64,000 nt of DNA, taken from positions 5,084,001-5,148,000 of the forward strand of contig NC_063012.1 in NCBI RefSeq assembly GCF_020509005.1, read 5' to 3'. The notes below the pieces were generated by a model that did not search any database, was not told where the DNA came from, and saw nothing but the letters and a program-made list of their open reading frames with translations. This document shows positions 43,856-56,050 of this stretch, one piece after another. Each line of letters starts with the position of its first letter. Positions within the stretch are counted from its first letter, which is position 1. The position numbers were made by a program, and so were the translations under genes. Origin of the DNA: Fulvia fulva. Its lineage: Eukaryota; Ascomycota; Dothideomycetes; Mycosphaerellales; Mycosphaerellaceae.

Positions 43856-44400
43856 GCTGGCGGGCGGTGTGGTGTTTGCGGCAGAGGCGCTTTACATGGA
43901 CGGAGACAAGCAGGCTGGGCAGTAGCTACTGCAGTGGTGAGTGGTGAGTGGTGAGTGGTCAGTGGTGACTAGTCAGGCTGGCGGTGGCGCTTGCTCAATG
44001 GCGGTGCGGTGCGGTGCGGAGTGGGCGGTGCAGGCGGTGCAGGCGATGGCAATGGAAATTGCACGTGTAGCTAGTTCTTCATGTAAGGTTGACAGTCCTA
44101 CCGGCTGCGGCTGCTGGTGTCGTCGAATGGGCAAGGCAAGGTACATGTACCGAAGGGTGACAATCCGTCGGACCCAGCTCCTAGCGTATCTTACATGCAT
44201 TCGTCCAAAATCACTACAACAATGGGTTATAATGCCAGGACTCAGGACTGCAGCTCAATGCCAGCAAAGACACGGACATTTACATCCACTGTCCTTTGGG
44301 GCGTCGACTTGGCGACCGCCTCGCATCGTATCAGAAGGAGCCATCACGATACGGCATGTCCTATTTCGTACTATGTACTCACTCTCATACATCAGGCTGG
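43856..44400. other. Whi2-like upstream region / dehydrogenase 3' end
   Basis: This 545-bp gap has the 5' region of the Whi2-like gene, including an ATG directly followed by TAA (43897-43892) and the 7-bp repeat listed next. No gene is seen. Confidence 0.5.
43934..43968. repeat. 7-bp tandem repeat (GTGGTGA x5)
   Basis: Five head-to-tail copies of GTGGTGA with one G-to-C change, upstream of the Whi2-like gene. Confidence 0.9.
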
Positions 44401-45818
44401 CTACTCCTTGTTAAAATCGATGACAACGCGTCCGGCGACCTGTCCGTTCCTGAGAGCCTGGACAGACTCATCCCAGCGCGAAAGACCTCTGACTTCGGAG
44501 ATGCCCTTTAGCAGACCACGGCGAGCATACTCCAGCGCTGCCGCCGTGTCCTGCATGGTGCCGACGAGCGTGCCTGTTCCAGTCTTGTAAGCGACTAGGT
44601 GACGACCATCGAGTGCAGGGAAGTGCTCCACTTACCAATCACTCTCACGTTCTTGAGCACAAAGAAGCTGGGGTCGGTGCCGAGCACGACCTGCCCGGCT
44701 GGAGGTAAAGCGATGCACATGATAGTGCCGCCAACGCGATCCCCAAGGTAGCTGAACGCGTCCTTGTACGCTTGATACGCCGTCACCAGCACACCGTGCG
44801 CGCCTACGCCATCTGTGATCTCCTTCACCCGCCCTGCTGGATCTTTGTGTTCGGTAAAATCGACGAATTCCTCAGCTCCAAGCTCTTTCGACAGCTTCTG
44901 CTTCGCAGCTCCGCCATCGACAACAATCGGCCGCATGCCCATGGCTCTGGTGGCACATCATCAGCCCGTGACGGATACCATGTCGGTCCGTCGCACTCAC
45001 TTTGCTAATTGCACTCCCTGGATACCAACGCCGCCACCCCCGCCAGGGAATACAACCCAGTTGCCTGGCTTCAACCCGGAGTCGACCAGTGCACGATGCA
45101 TGGTGCTTGCAGAACACATGATCGGCGCTGCCACCTCGTCTGGCACGCCATCTGGAATCCTTGAAGTGTACAAAGCAGGAGACCTCACATACTGTCGATA
45201 GGATCCTTCCGCCATCAAGCCTGTGTGAACTCCCTTTAGACAGTAGTTCTCCTGCGAAACAGAGCGTGTCAGCTATACTCGAAGAGCCACCCGCCACCAT
45301 CTCGGAGACTCTGGCTGGGCAGGTACGGGCAAACACCGCTTCGCAACACCGAGCACTTACTCTACCGGTCCAGCATTGTTCGCAGTTGTGGCACACGTCC
45401 CATATCGGCTTGATGCCAGCTCGATCACCGACATTCCAGCCCTGGACATTGTTCCCGACTTTCACAACTACGCCTGCACCTTCGTGACCCGCACACTTGG
45501 TGCCGAATTGAGACATTGGTGGCACCGCCCAGTCGTTCATCATGAAACTGGGTTGGCATATTAGCACATGTCTTCCACATGCAATCCAATCCGGGCTCAC
45601 TGGACATCTGACATGCACAGCCCAGTGCAGTTCAGCCTGAGAAGTAGCTCGCCAGCACCTGATATAACATCAGCAATGTGCCCACCGCCATCACATTAAT
45701 GCCTTCCGCACTGACCTGGCTCTGGAACCTCCACATCCTGCACCTCAACGTGGAAATCTGGCCCTTCATTTACGACAACTCCAGCCTTGCCAGTCTTTGG
45801 GATCTCGACATCAGTCAT
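44401..45818 (-). CDS. Zinc-dependent alcohol dehydrogenase (Adh1-like)
   Basis: Cytosolic-type NAD-dependent medium-chain alcohol dehydrogenase interconverting alcohol and aldehyde. Six exons: 45818-45716, 45658-45601, 45547-45361, 45251-45001, 44946-44636 and 44573-44401; 360 residues. Catalytic zinc ligands are GLCMSDVH (Cys) and GHEGAG (His, Glu). The structural zinc lobe is C-x2-C-x2-C-x7-C ([15 protein letters not shown]), completed across intron 3. The nucleotide-binding loop is PGGGGGVG. Introns are 53-109 bp with GT..AG ends. There is no targeting peptide. Length matches fungal Adh1-type enzymes, usually 350-360 residues. Confidence 0.93.
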
Positions 45819-46344
45819 GCTGTGTGATGAATTCCAATTCTTTGCTCAGAGCCCAATACGCTTAGCGATAGTTTATTCATTACAGAATGAGCACTCAAGG
45901 AAAAGTGCCCTACTTATGTGGCCACTCTCAGACGAGCCATCTGATTACGATACCTTGGGTATAAGTTGTACGCCTCGGACCACCATACCTGTGTGCCGCG
46001 ACTCCTTCAGGCGGGGTAGAACAAGATCCAGTCCCACACGCGTGCATCTTTGCATGGGCCTGCCAAGCGCGAGTCCTGGGTCAAAGCTCTTTCCAGATGG
46101 TAGCTGGGGCAGAAACCCAGGAACAGACTTGCGACATTTCAAAGGCGAGCTCCATCGCTGGGAAGACAGTCATCACCGACAGCCGGCGAACCCTTTATAT
46201 CCACGATGGCCATCAAGGTATTGCTTTCTACACCAGAGTCCTCATCACTCTCTTCGCGGCCTTGCCTTGCTTTGCTCGTAGCGATTGGGCCTGACCTGAA
46301 CACCTTGCAGTGGCGCACGTGGAGAGCGGGAGCGACCCCGCTGC
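45819..46344. other. Alcohol dehydrogenase upstream region
   Basis: About 525 bp between the dehydrogenase start and the repeat island; it should hold the dehydrogenase promoter. Base composition is normal here and becomes TpA-rich from about 46430. Confidence 0.5.
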
Positions 46345-46353
46345 CCTAGTCAT
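46345..46353. repeat. Left 9-bp target-site duplication
   Basis: CCTAGTCAT, directly abutting the left terminal inverted repeat. It matches CCCAGTCAT at 57129-57137 in 8 of 9 bases, the difference being T/C. Confidence 0.7.
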
Positions 46354-46397
46354 GGCAAATGCTATTTGACGCGTACGGCTCTGCTATTTGGCATGTA
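46354..46397 (+). repeat. Left terminal inverted repeat (44 bp)
   Basis: Begins GGCAAATGCTATTTGACGCG. Its reverse complement matches 57085-57128 in 41 of 44 bases. The three differences are all C/T-type transitions. Confidence 0.85.
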
Positions 46398-48240
46398 CGG
46401 ATCTAGCTCAACCTATCCGGGGTTCTTCGGCAAAGCTCCACCACCTCTTTTAGAGGGGTAGCTAGCCACTTCCAAATCTACTTAATACTAGCTACTTAGT
46501 TCTAAATTATTATAACGTAAAGTACTAGTAAGCTAGAAACACTAGTAAGCTAGGATTTTTGTCTTAGTACAACTAACTCGCATTCTTTATTAATTGTTTT
46601 CACTACTAATAAATAGAGAACTAGTAAACTTAATACTCTTATCCGATTTAGAATTGTTCTCTTTATCTTCCTAGTACGTTCGTACGTTATAGCTAGTCCT
46701 ACCGTAGTTACTATACCGCCGTCTACTTAGCTAGCCCTCTTTCGTACCCTCTAACCTACGACTCTTCTTTGACTATTCTATAGCCTTTAACGACTTAACG
46801 ACTACCTATAACGAGCTAACTCTATACTCTAAGACCCTACCGTACTAGAGACGATTTCGTTTACGAGATCGACGCTTTATAAGAGTCTTAACTTATCGTT
46901 TAAGCTTAGAGTTACGAGCTCTAAGAAGCGTATTCTCTTATAGCATTACTTTACTACCTTTTATAAGCTAAGAGAAGCTATTATAAGCTGTTTTGAAGTT
47001 ACTTAGTATAGCGTCGTATATAAGCTTAGATTACGACGTAAACTCCTTCGAATTACTCGGAGTTTAAGACTACTATAATGTCGTCTAAGGCGGGGGTAAT
47101 CCTAGCGGAGTTCGTAGGCGTATATTAACGCGATTAAGTACTACTTACGCGTTAATAGAAACTAACCCTATAGCCTTAAAGGCCTTCTTATAGTTTAACG
47201 CGTATAATAGCGCGCGTACTATAGGGTCTAAATAAGAGAGTTATTGTTCTACAAAGCTATAAAAGAGGAGCGCGAGGCGCGGCGAAGTTATAAAGCAAAG
47301 CTAAGCCGCGCTAACCCGATACGGAAGGTCTGTAGTTCACCCGGGCCGACGTAGCTATAGTAAGGGGTCGCGGGCTACCCGTAATAGTACCCCCCCTCTC
47401 AAAATACGTCTTAGTCCTCTAAGCGTTATCTATCTTATACGGCCACTTACTCGTACTACTCTATAACCGTACGAAAGTCTAATTATCCTCTAATACCTTA
47501 TTATCGTCTAGTAATATATCTATATCCTGTCTATCTATAACTAGCCTATCCGCGACCGGCTCTCTTCGAGAAATATACTACCTAGTTAGCTAGTTTGCCC
47601 TAGACCTAAGTCTATCTTCGGCTAGTACTCGCGTATAGTCCTTAGAGCTAAGGTTAGGTATTATTATAGGCTCTATAGGTTTCACTCGAGTATCGGTATA
47701 ACTACCGGTACTATCGTAGAGCTAAGGGTAGTAGGTAATACCGGAGCCCTTAGTTAAGACAGTAGGCTTTCCCGTAACCTAGCTAGTATTGCGGTATGTA
47801 GTAAATATATACTAAGTAGATTCTATTAGAGGCATAGCTCGAGACAACTTATTCGTAACGGTATTACTATTAACCCTAATCGTGTTAAGCCCGAGGACCT
47901 TATTACTTAGGAGGACCTAATTAGATAGAGCTACGAAGCCTATAGGCGTAGATAACTCCGGCCGGTTAGAGTAAAAGTCTGTAATAGCGGCGGCCGCGTG
48001 TTTAAATATGTTCTTAGCCGGTTACTAGGTCTTACTATCCTCCTTATTCTAATATCTAAGCCATTTCACCTTATACTAAGTATCTACTTTACGCTTCTAC
48101 CCCTTCTTTACTTTACCTACTTGCTTATAGGTATATATATCTAAGATCTTCTCTACCTTATATATATATATAGGTATTACGACTATATTAGCGACTATAT
48201 CGGCTTCTATAGTATCGGGCTCGATAGTTATCGGCGGTAG
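46398..48240. mobile_element. Unresolved degenerate repeat DNA
   Basis: TpA-rich sequence with stops in all frames. No domain could be recognised. A more GC-rich patch with TATAAAAG at about 47260-47400 might be an LTR or promoter remnant. Confidence 0.45.
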
Positions 48241-49205
48241 TAGTACTAGATACTAGCCTTCGAGTAGTAGGAAGTTAGGATAATCGGCTCGCTAAAGTAA
48301 CGAAGTGTAAAAGTAGTTATCGAGTCCTACTATAGCGTCCGATAATCTCAGTTTATATAAGAGCTTAGCTAGCATAACTTCTATAATCTAGTACGGGCTA
48401 GCGTATCTTCTATCGAGCTTCTTAGATAGTTAAGTCGTACGGATGTTCTTAGTACTTAGGTATACCTAGTCGCCTACTTTATAGTCTAGCGGGATGCTTC
48501 GGTAGCGGTTTACTACTTTAGCTTAGAGAGCTTATAACATCCGTATATTTTCTTAAAGGTGCTTATAAAGGTCGTAAATCCGGCGTATAAAGGCTTTAGC
48601 CGATCGCGTATCTAGTCGCTAGAGAGTAGTCAGTCCTCCCTCTTTTCTAGCGCTTAGGTCTACGCGCTCTATAAACTTAGGGTTATAGCCTAAAGTAGCG
48701 TAGAATAGCGATATACTAGTAGCTTTAGAAAGGTAGTTATTAATCGCGAACTAAGCTAGACAAAGCCATTCTACCTAGTTATCTTATACCTCGTTAGTGA
48801 ATATACGGAGGTACTGTTCTATTACTTAGTTAGTACGTTCCGACTGTCTATTAGTTTCTAGGTAGTATAAAGGACTTAGCTTACGACTTATACGAAGTAT
48901 CTTATAAAGTTTTTTCTAGAAGGTAGCAATCTATTACTTACCGCGGTCTAAAGTAATAGTATTAGGAAATCCGCGTCGGGAGAATATATACTTAAGGAAA
49001 AGTCTTACCGTATTCTATATAGTTATCGCTCCGATCGGAATTAGCTCGACTTCCTTCGTTAGCCTATCTATTACGGTCATAATATTGTTATAGGTTATAC
49101 TATCGAGGGTACTATTAGGAAGTCCGACTACGAAGTCTACCGCGATATACCTCTAAGGTCGGTCCGGTACTAAAGGTAGGTATAATAATCTAGGTAGCTA
49201 GGAAG
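48240..49205 (-). mobile_element. Ty3/Gypsy integrase remnant
   Basis: On the minus strand, fragments between stops read as a Gypsy integrase core: VDFVVGLPNSTLD, then NNIMTVIDRLTKE, RGFPNTITLDRG, SERTN and ATLGYNPKF. A C-terminal region with RYRSIPLDYKVGD follows. Stops sit mostly where Gln or Trp codons are expected (CAG/TGG to TAG), matching C-to-T mutation. Reverse transcriptase and protease, expected upstream, are missing at about 49205 where LINE sequence begins. Boundaries are approximate. Confidence 0.7.
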
Positions 49206-50234
49206 AAAACTACCGGCTACTTATAGAAAGACACGAGGTATACGAGGAATAGGCACGTCGACACGGCGCCCGTTTCGCCCCGGAAAAGTACTAGCTTATC
49301 CACTTTAGCAAGGTAAGAACCTACTATAATATATAAGTAACGGTAACTATCTAGGGTTACGTAACGAAGCCCTCTCCCGAATTACAAATCCTAGGAATCT
49401 AGCTAGACCCTAAGCTTAGCTAGAACCCCTAGATTAGGAAAGCCTAGAATAGAGCCTAGGTTAACGAGGCTATAATAGCTAGACTCACAACGTTAATATA
49501 GGGAGCTACGTTTAATAAGGTAAGGATTATATACAAGACGATCGTAAAACTAGTAATGCTCTACGGGGCCTAGATATAGGGGATAGGAGGAGTAGGTAAA
49601 CCGATCCCGAAGCAGATAGAGGGACCCCTAAACCGGACGTAGGCCGCGAACCTTAGACGGATACTAGGAGCCTATAAGACAACGCTAACGAGAGTAGCGG
49701 AGGTAGAGATAGGGTCCCGCCTAATTAAATATTATATTAAGGGAATAAGGATCTAATACGCTAGAAAGACGGCGGATTATCTAGTATAATAAGCTATTCG
49801 GGACTCTATAGAGAAGATCGCTAGGAGGTACGACCGACTACCTAGCCTTAGGGTACGTTAAAGCTAAAAGCAAGACGACCTACGTACGTTTAAAGTCGTC
49901 AAGCGAACCTAGGAGTAGCTAGAGAGGAAGGAGGAGGAGGAAAAGGTACGGAGGAAAAAGGGTAATAAGGCAAAGACGTAAAGCCTTATAGAGTAGGTAG
50001 CGGGCTACCTTTAGGAATAGGAATAGAAAGAGAATCCCCTACTAAATCGAGGACCCCTAGCCTTACGCCCCTTCTAGAGACACAACTACCTACTCTACCG
50101 TGACCTAATAAGGGCCGAAGTAAGTATCGCAATATAGATTAGGTCCGAATATATCGGGTTAAGGGCCTATCTATATAGAAGGTAAGTCCCGGACGTATAT
50201 AGCCTAGTATACTAGTATGACTACCCGTTATAGA
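49206..50234 (+). mobile_element. Older LINE fragment, left part (plus strand)
   Basis: The plus strand reads, with many stops, as the reverse-transcriptase end and C-terminal part of a Tad-like LINE (RHGARFAPEKY, IGLRAYLY and related pieces). It is collinear with the intact copy on the other strand at 50249-55142. It starts within the reverse transcriptase, a typical 5' truncation or a cut by the Gypsy element. It resumes after the nested LINE at 55157. Confidence 0.65.
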
Positions 50235-50248
50235 ACCCGGAGTATATA
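50235..50248. repeat. Left 14-bp target duplication of nested LINE
   Basis: ACCCGGAGTATATA, identical to 55143-55156. Confidence 0.85.
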
Positions 50249-53200
50249 GATAGATAGATTATTCATTCGCCTGTTTTAGTGCCCTATGGCCTATGCAGGT
50301 CTCTCGCTATTTAGGTCTATTTGTGTAGGTAGGAAACCCGATTAACGGATGAAAACCTCCTCGTCTTTGCCCTCCTCGTTCTTTCCTGTCTTGTCCTTTC
50401 GTTCTCCTTCCTTCAGGGTACGCTAGTGTCATAGTTGTTACCCTATGACTACCTTGCCCGTAACCCTGGTGATGTCCTCCTCTCGATTCCCTTTCTCCCT
50501 TCTGTTTCCCCGGCTCTTCTCTCTCTCTCCCTCCTCTCTATCCACCTTTCCGTTTCTACTGCTAGGGAGAATTGCTCTAGGTAGTCCTCGTTAAGGATCC
50601 ATCTTGTCACTCTCCTTATATCTTGTCTGTCCTGGATGATGGCCTGGTATTGCCTGTCTCTTGCCTTCGCCCTCCACTGGCTTCTCCCTTTTACCCACTT
50701 AGTACAGTTCAGCACCATGTGCTCCGGGTTTTGGGATAGGTAGCTATAGGGGCAACGTTTAGAATCGTATCCTAGGACTCTTCTTTGGTACAAGTATGCT
50801 CTCAGCCCAATGTGCTCAGAGCGAATCTGGATAGCTATGCTTGCTTCCGCCCTCTTCAGGTCTTTATAGATAAGGTAGTTATACCTCCCGAAGGTCCTGG
50901 CCGCTAGTGGGGCTCCTGGCCTCACCGGTTTTTGGTTCTAACGCGTTTCCTATAGGTGACCTGCGATCCTTTCTGCTTGGCTTTGCTTCTTTTTCCCTTT
51001 GTCCCCTGTGTTAGCTTGCTCCCTCAGAGCTTCTCTCTGTTCAAGGGCTGCTAGGATTTCCTGTGATGTTTTTAGGTCTGCTTCCTTCTGTGGGATCATA
51101 TGTGGCCGGTTAGGTCTTCTCCTCCTCTCCTACTGGGTTCTTATCCTTTGAGTAGCTGCTTAGATGGTTCCCTAGGCTGGGTATGCTGATGTCTTCTCTG
51201 CGTATTGACACCTCATGCCCTGGAGGTACTCCCTGATAGGGGCTGTACCTGATTCTATTTCCATTGTCCTGTGAGGGGTTGACTTGTATGCCCCTAGTAC
51301 TCTCTTTAGGCAGGCTGCCTACGCTCTGTTAAGGGGGTCCTCAATTCTCTTCGGGATGTGTTTTTCCGCTGCCCAAATTGCTGCTCTATATAGCATTGCG
51401 GGCTTGACAATAGCCTTGTACATAGTCTGGGCCTTTGTGAAGGTCGCCCCCTAGGTTGACGCAGTGAGTCTCTCGATTGATTGTCTGTTAGTGTCCGCTC
51501 TCGCTTGCGCCTTCTTCACTTGTGGTCCCTAGCTGAGTTTCGGGTCTAGCTATATCCCAAGGACTCTGAGTTCCCTTGTAGGATAGGTCTCGAACCCCTA
51601 GATTTTTACTAGTGCTACCAAGTTGTGTTTTGTCTTTACCTTGCTAAAATGGATAAGTTGGTACTTGTCCGGTGCGAATTTTGCCCCATGCTCTCTTGCC
51701 CACTTTTCGCATTGTCTATGTCTCTCCTCTAGGAGTGCGCAGTTTTCCTCTGTGGACCCCGACCACGCTAGGATATTCGTGTCATCTACGAACCCCGATG
51801 CTGAGGTGTTTGCTGTTTCTAGGAGTGGGGTCAGGTCGGCCATAAAGAGGAGGAACAGAATTGGGGAGAGTGTAGAGCCCTATGGGATGCCCGTGTTCGC
51901 AATTAGGGTCTACGGGGCTTTGAAGGACCCTAGGAGGATCTGGGTTGTTCTGTCCTTAAGGAATGACTACACAAAGTGTACTATCTAGGCTAGGATGCTT
52001 TTCATTCTGAGGATATGTAGGAGCCTTGCGTAGGACACATTGTCGAAAGCCCCTAATATGTCTAGTGAAAGCAGTAAGGCTACCTTGTTGTTGCTATAGT
52101 GCCAGATGTGTCTGATTTGCTCTGTGATCAGTTCGACTGCTGTGAGGGTAGATCTCTTTTGTCTCCCCCCTATTTGCGTTACCGGGAGGAGGTTGTGTTC
52201 TTCTACTATTCCGGTGAGCCTTATAGCCACGACCTTCTCTAGGAGCTTCCCTAGTGTGTTCAGCAACGCAATTGGTCTATATGACTTTAACTTGGTATAG
52301 TCTTCCTTTTGGGGTTTCCTTAGGACGCAAGTTAGTGATTGCCTAAAGGCCTTTAGGCAATACCCCTACTTCATGCACTAGGTAAAGATTGGCGCAAGCA
52401 CTGGAGTGATAAGGCTGCTGCTAGCTTTTAGGTAACAGTTAGGGATCTTGTCTGGGCCTGGGGCTTTGTTGCCCTTCAGTTTCTTGATAATGTTTCCGAT
52501 CTCTATAGTAGACACTTGCTAGTTAGCCTCCCTTAGCGGAGGAATGTGTGTTCCTAGGATGTTGCTTAGGTCTGCCTCTACCTAAGTCCCGAAGAAGTGG
52601 TCTGCGAATGCTTTCGCTTTCCCTATCGGAGTGGTTTGCGTTTCCCCGTCTTGGTCCTGTATTAAGGGAAACTAGGGCGGGGAGTTTCGTTCCTCGTCTA
52701 GTTTCCTAGCCCATTCTGCTAGTCTCCAGATTTGTTCCGGGTGTTCTGTGATCATCCCTACAGTTGACCTCCACTCCTGCGTCTTGTCTCTTCTGATCTG
52801 CGCCTTCTTTGCTTTGCACGCGTTGTTATAGGCTTCCTAGTTTGCTTAGGTGCGTCGTTGCTCCTATCTCCTTCTTGCTCTCCTTGCCTCCTTGACTTTG
52901 GCTGTGCACTCTAGTGTCCAGTATAGCTTCTAGTATAGCGACCATCTCTTCTTAGGTATATAGGCCTGGGCTGCCCTTTGCATAGCTTCTATTAGCTACT
53001 CCACTGCTTGGTCAATCCCCTCCGTTGTGTGTATGTTGTCAATGTTTACCTGTTCTAGTTCGCCTTCTAGCCGCTGCTATACTAGTGTCCACTCGGCCTG
53101 CTTCTAGCAGAGCCTCCTCTTAGGTTCCCTCTCCTCCTCAACTGTGAGTTGGATGTCGGTTTGGATTAGATAGTGGTCTAATGAGGACTCTAGTTGGTCA

Positions 53201-55142
53201 TTGACTGTGCAGCTTTCTACCCGTCGTGTTAAGGCGTAGGACATAAAGCATAGGTCTAGCGTGCTAGAACTGTTGTTTCTAGCCCAAGTTTCTGTTCCCT
53301 TTGGCGTGATCAAGTCCATTTGGGCTGTTTCCATCTGACCAATAAGCCTCCCTACTAAGAAGTAGTGTGCTAGGGTGAAGTCCGATCCCTACTTTGGGTG
53401 ATGGAGGTTGAAATCTCCTATTACGATGTTGTGGTTTTGTTGGTCCATTGCTTCCGGGAGCCTTCCTAGCGTATGTAGTTGTGTGCTGCTTCTGGACTCT
53501 AGAGGTGGGTTGTATACGCTATAGATCAGGACTTGGCCTTGAGTTGTTTTGAGCTGCACTGTGGTGATATCCCTATCGGTTCTCGGCCAGGCCTACCAGT
53601 CCTCTGCTAGTACCTTCTTACTGACATAGATACAAGTTCGTGGGACTCCCTCGGTTCTGTTTATTACTACGTAGTATCTCGGGTCTCGTATAGTTGATGG
53701 AATCCTAGAGTGTAGGTTGATCTATAGTTCCTATATTGCTATAATGTGGTGTTCCTCCGGGTCTAAGGCTTGTAGAAAGCTCCTTTGGACCTTGTCTTTG
53801 CTTCTGTTCACATTATACTGAATGATTGATAGTCTGTTAGTGTGAGGCATCAGGACATGTTTGTGTCTGGGTCCGTTTAGTCTTGCTATTGGTCTTGCTG
53901 TTGGTTTTCCCGTCCCTCCTCCTGTTCTTCCCTTTAGGGTTGGCTCCCTATCATTTGGTTGATTCTTATTTGTCCATTGCTCTGCGCTGCCTTGTACAAG
54001 AACGTTAGTCTCCCTATTGCTGGCACTATTTGTAGCTCCTCTTATGGCCGGGGTCTCTTATTCGGGTGGGTGGTTCTCTCTGGTTGTTTCTGTTCACCTA
54101 CTAGGAACCTGGTTAGTGTTGTTACCCTTGCTTCCCGCGCTCTCCACTAGGCTAATAGTCTAACTGGGCATTGGTTTGACCATGCCGGGTGTTTTCTCCT
54201 ATATGCTGCGCATCTTGTGTCCTCCTTCCGTTTTTGGCACTCTTGGGTCGCGTGATCACTAGCACAGTGTGAGCAGACTAGTGTGGCTTTGCTACACTTT
54301 GGGGCAATATGTCCGTACTGTTGACAGTTAAAACATTGAAGGATTCTGTGGTTGCTCTAATGGATTTCTACATCTAGCCTCTCAAAGTCCCAGTACAACC
54401 CTTGGTCTAAGACCTTGTTCGCTTGCTCTAGTGTTGCAACCTATAAGATCAGCGAGGAGGCCCTCTTGCCCTCCTCTATCTTCTTCTTGACCCACGCTGT
54501 CTTTGTGATCTATAGTCCTAGTGCTATTACCTAGTTTTGCCTCTGGAGGTTTGGTGTATCCCTTTGTGTATCAAAGGTTTGACCCCATACGCAATTACTA
54601 TGTACTGTTGATGGGAGACTTTCGCTGTGCTCCCGATCTTCAGTGTCCACTCCTTGTTTATTTCGAGGGCCTTCTTGTCCTGTACGTGTGCTATAAACAG
54701 CTTGACCCCTTTGTTGTCTGCCCTTGCCCCTACTATTCCCTTTACTCCGATCTTCTCGACTATCTCCCTCCCGGTCATCTTTCCTATCTCTTCCTTCTCT
54801 TTCTAGTCCGTAATATAGACTCGTAGTACTGTGCTTTGAGGGGGGGTAGGTTGGCTCGCGATTGTTGCCTAGGTCGTTGGGCCCTAGGTCTGTCTCGGGT
54901 CTCTTTAAGGGTTGTTTCTTGCGTTTCGTGTTGCTGCCTCGATTGCCATGTTGATCGTAGTGCTTGTTTATCGTTTAAGCGCCTTCAGTCCCCCGAGCAG
55001 TTCGCTTATTACTCCTTTCAGTGCTCTCTCCGGAAACCTCCCTTCTTCTGCCGCTACCATCTCTTCCGCCTTCTTGCAGAGCGTCCTCCACTCGTCTCCC
55101 CCTTGCTCTCGGTCGTCTACTACCGTCGTCGTCGCCATTTTT
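50249..55142 (-). mobile_element. Nearly full-length Tad-like LINE retrotransposon, inactivated
   Basis: A 4.9-kb non-LTR element. ORF1 starts at an ATG at 55138, four bases from the insertion edge, and is interrupted soon after by a TAA at a probable CAA codon. It includes two CCHC zinc knuckles (CFNCQQYGHIAPKC and VCSHCASDHATQEC, about 54200-54340). ORF2 shows an endonuclease part (SSTLDLCFMSYAL, about 53300) and reverse transcriptase, with LLLSLDILGAFD near 52060 and box GFVDDTNILAW near 51780. A C-terminal segment with Cys/His residues (RCPYSYLSQNPEHMVLNC) lies near 50700. The 3' end is a short TATC-type repeat tail (50249-50262). Exact 14-bp target duplications flank it. Many in-frame stops make it non-functional. 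Confidence 0.85.
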
Positions 55143-55156
55143 ACCCGGAGTATATA
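55143..55156. repeat. Right 14-bp target duplication of nested LINE
   Basis: ACCCGGAGTATATA, identical to 50235-50248. Confidence 0.85.
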
Positions 55157-55556
55157 ATACTACGGTGCCCGTAATAGGTAGAAGGACGAGGCTAGCAGAG
55201 AGCTAAGGTAGTAAGACGCGACTACTAGTCAATCGTAACGGATAAGCGAGACGTAAGACGGATAGTATAGTAGATACTATAGTAGGGCTTTCTTAAACAG
55301 TTCACGCTAGCTAGCGAGACGGAGGAGTAGATAGAGAAGAGGCGGGAGGTCAAGGGGTTATAGATAGAGTAGTTATTAGGGCAGGCCTATAATACTAGTA
55401 TACTTTTAATAAGGAAAACACGAAAGAAGGCAAGGTTAAGAACGTATAGGAGAGGAGAGGGGATTTTTACTCTATAATACGAGTTTCCCCTTTATAACTA
55501 GAAGTAGGTAGTATAGCTATATAGGCTAACAGGCTCTATAATAGTATAATGAACAA
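55157..55556 (+). mobile_element. Older LINE fragment, right part
   Basis: Continuation of the plus-strand LINE fragment ending at 50234, joined across the nested insertion. It is strongly degenerate. The end is uncertain, near a TA-dinucleotide run. Confidence 0.5.
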
Positions 55557-55580
55557 TATATATATATATATATATATATC
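55557..55580. repeat. TA dinucleotide run
   Basis: About eleven TA units at the presumed end of the older LINE. Confidence 0.85.
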
Positions 55581-55589
55581 AACACCTTA

Positions 55590-56050
55590 CCTTAATACCT
55601 TTAACTACGCTAAGCGTTATACTCTCGGTACCCCTAGGGATATTATCCGTACGGCTATCGAGAACGACGAATAGGTAAGCCTCGAGAATATATAGAACGA
55701 GTTAGACGATAACTTCGGTAAGAATCCTCGAGACATTAAGCTTAAGGCTAGACGCGACCTATACTAGCTAAAGTAGAAGTACGGCTAGGAGTTTAGTAAA
55801 TATATCGTCGAATACCGCCGCCTTAGCGCTAAGGCCGGTAAGCCTATAGTGTCGTACGAGCTATAGATTAGCCTAAACAAGTTCTAGATAAAGAATATAG
55901 AGGACTACTAGCTTATAGACCCCGTTAGCTAGTTTATTTATATCGCTAAAGATAAAGAAGAGGTATATAATACCGTAAAGAGTATATATAGTAAGAGGGA
56001 CAAGGACTTATACGAGGAGGGGGGGTGCTATTACGAGATAGCCCTTTTTA
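55590..56050 (+). mobile_element. Degenerate Gag-like remnant
   Basis: The plus strand reads as short pieces resembling Gypsy Gag: NELDDNFGKNP, IKLKARRDLY, EFSKYIVEYRRLSAKAGKP and TVKSIYSKRDKDL. They are broken by TAG at likely Trp positions. Its relation to the Gypsy integrase fragment on the other strand is unknown. Confidence 0.5.
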
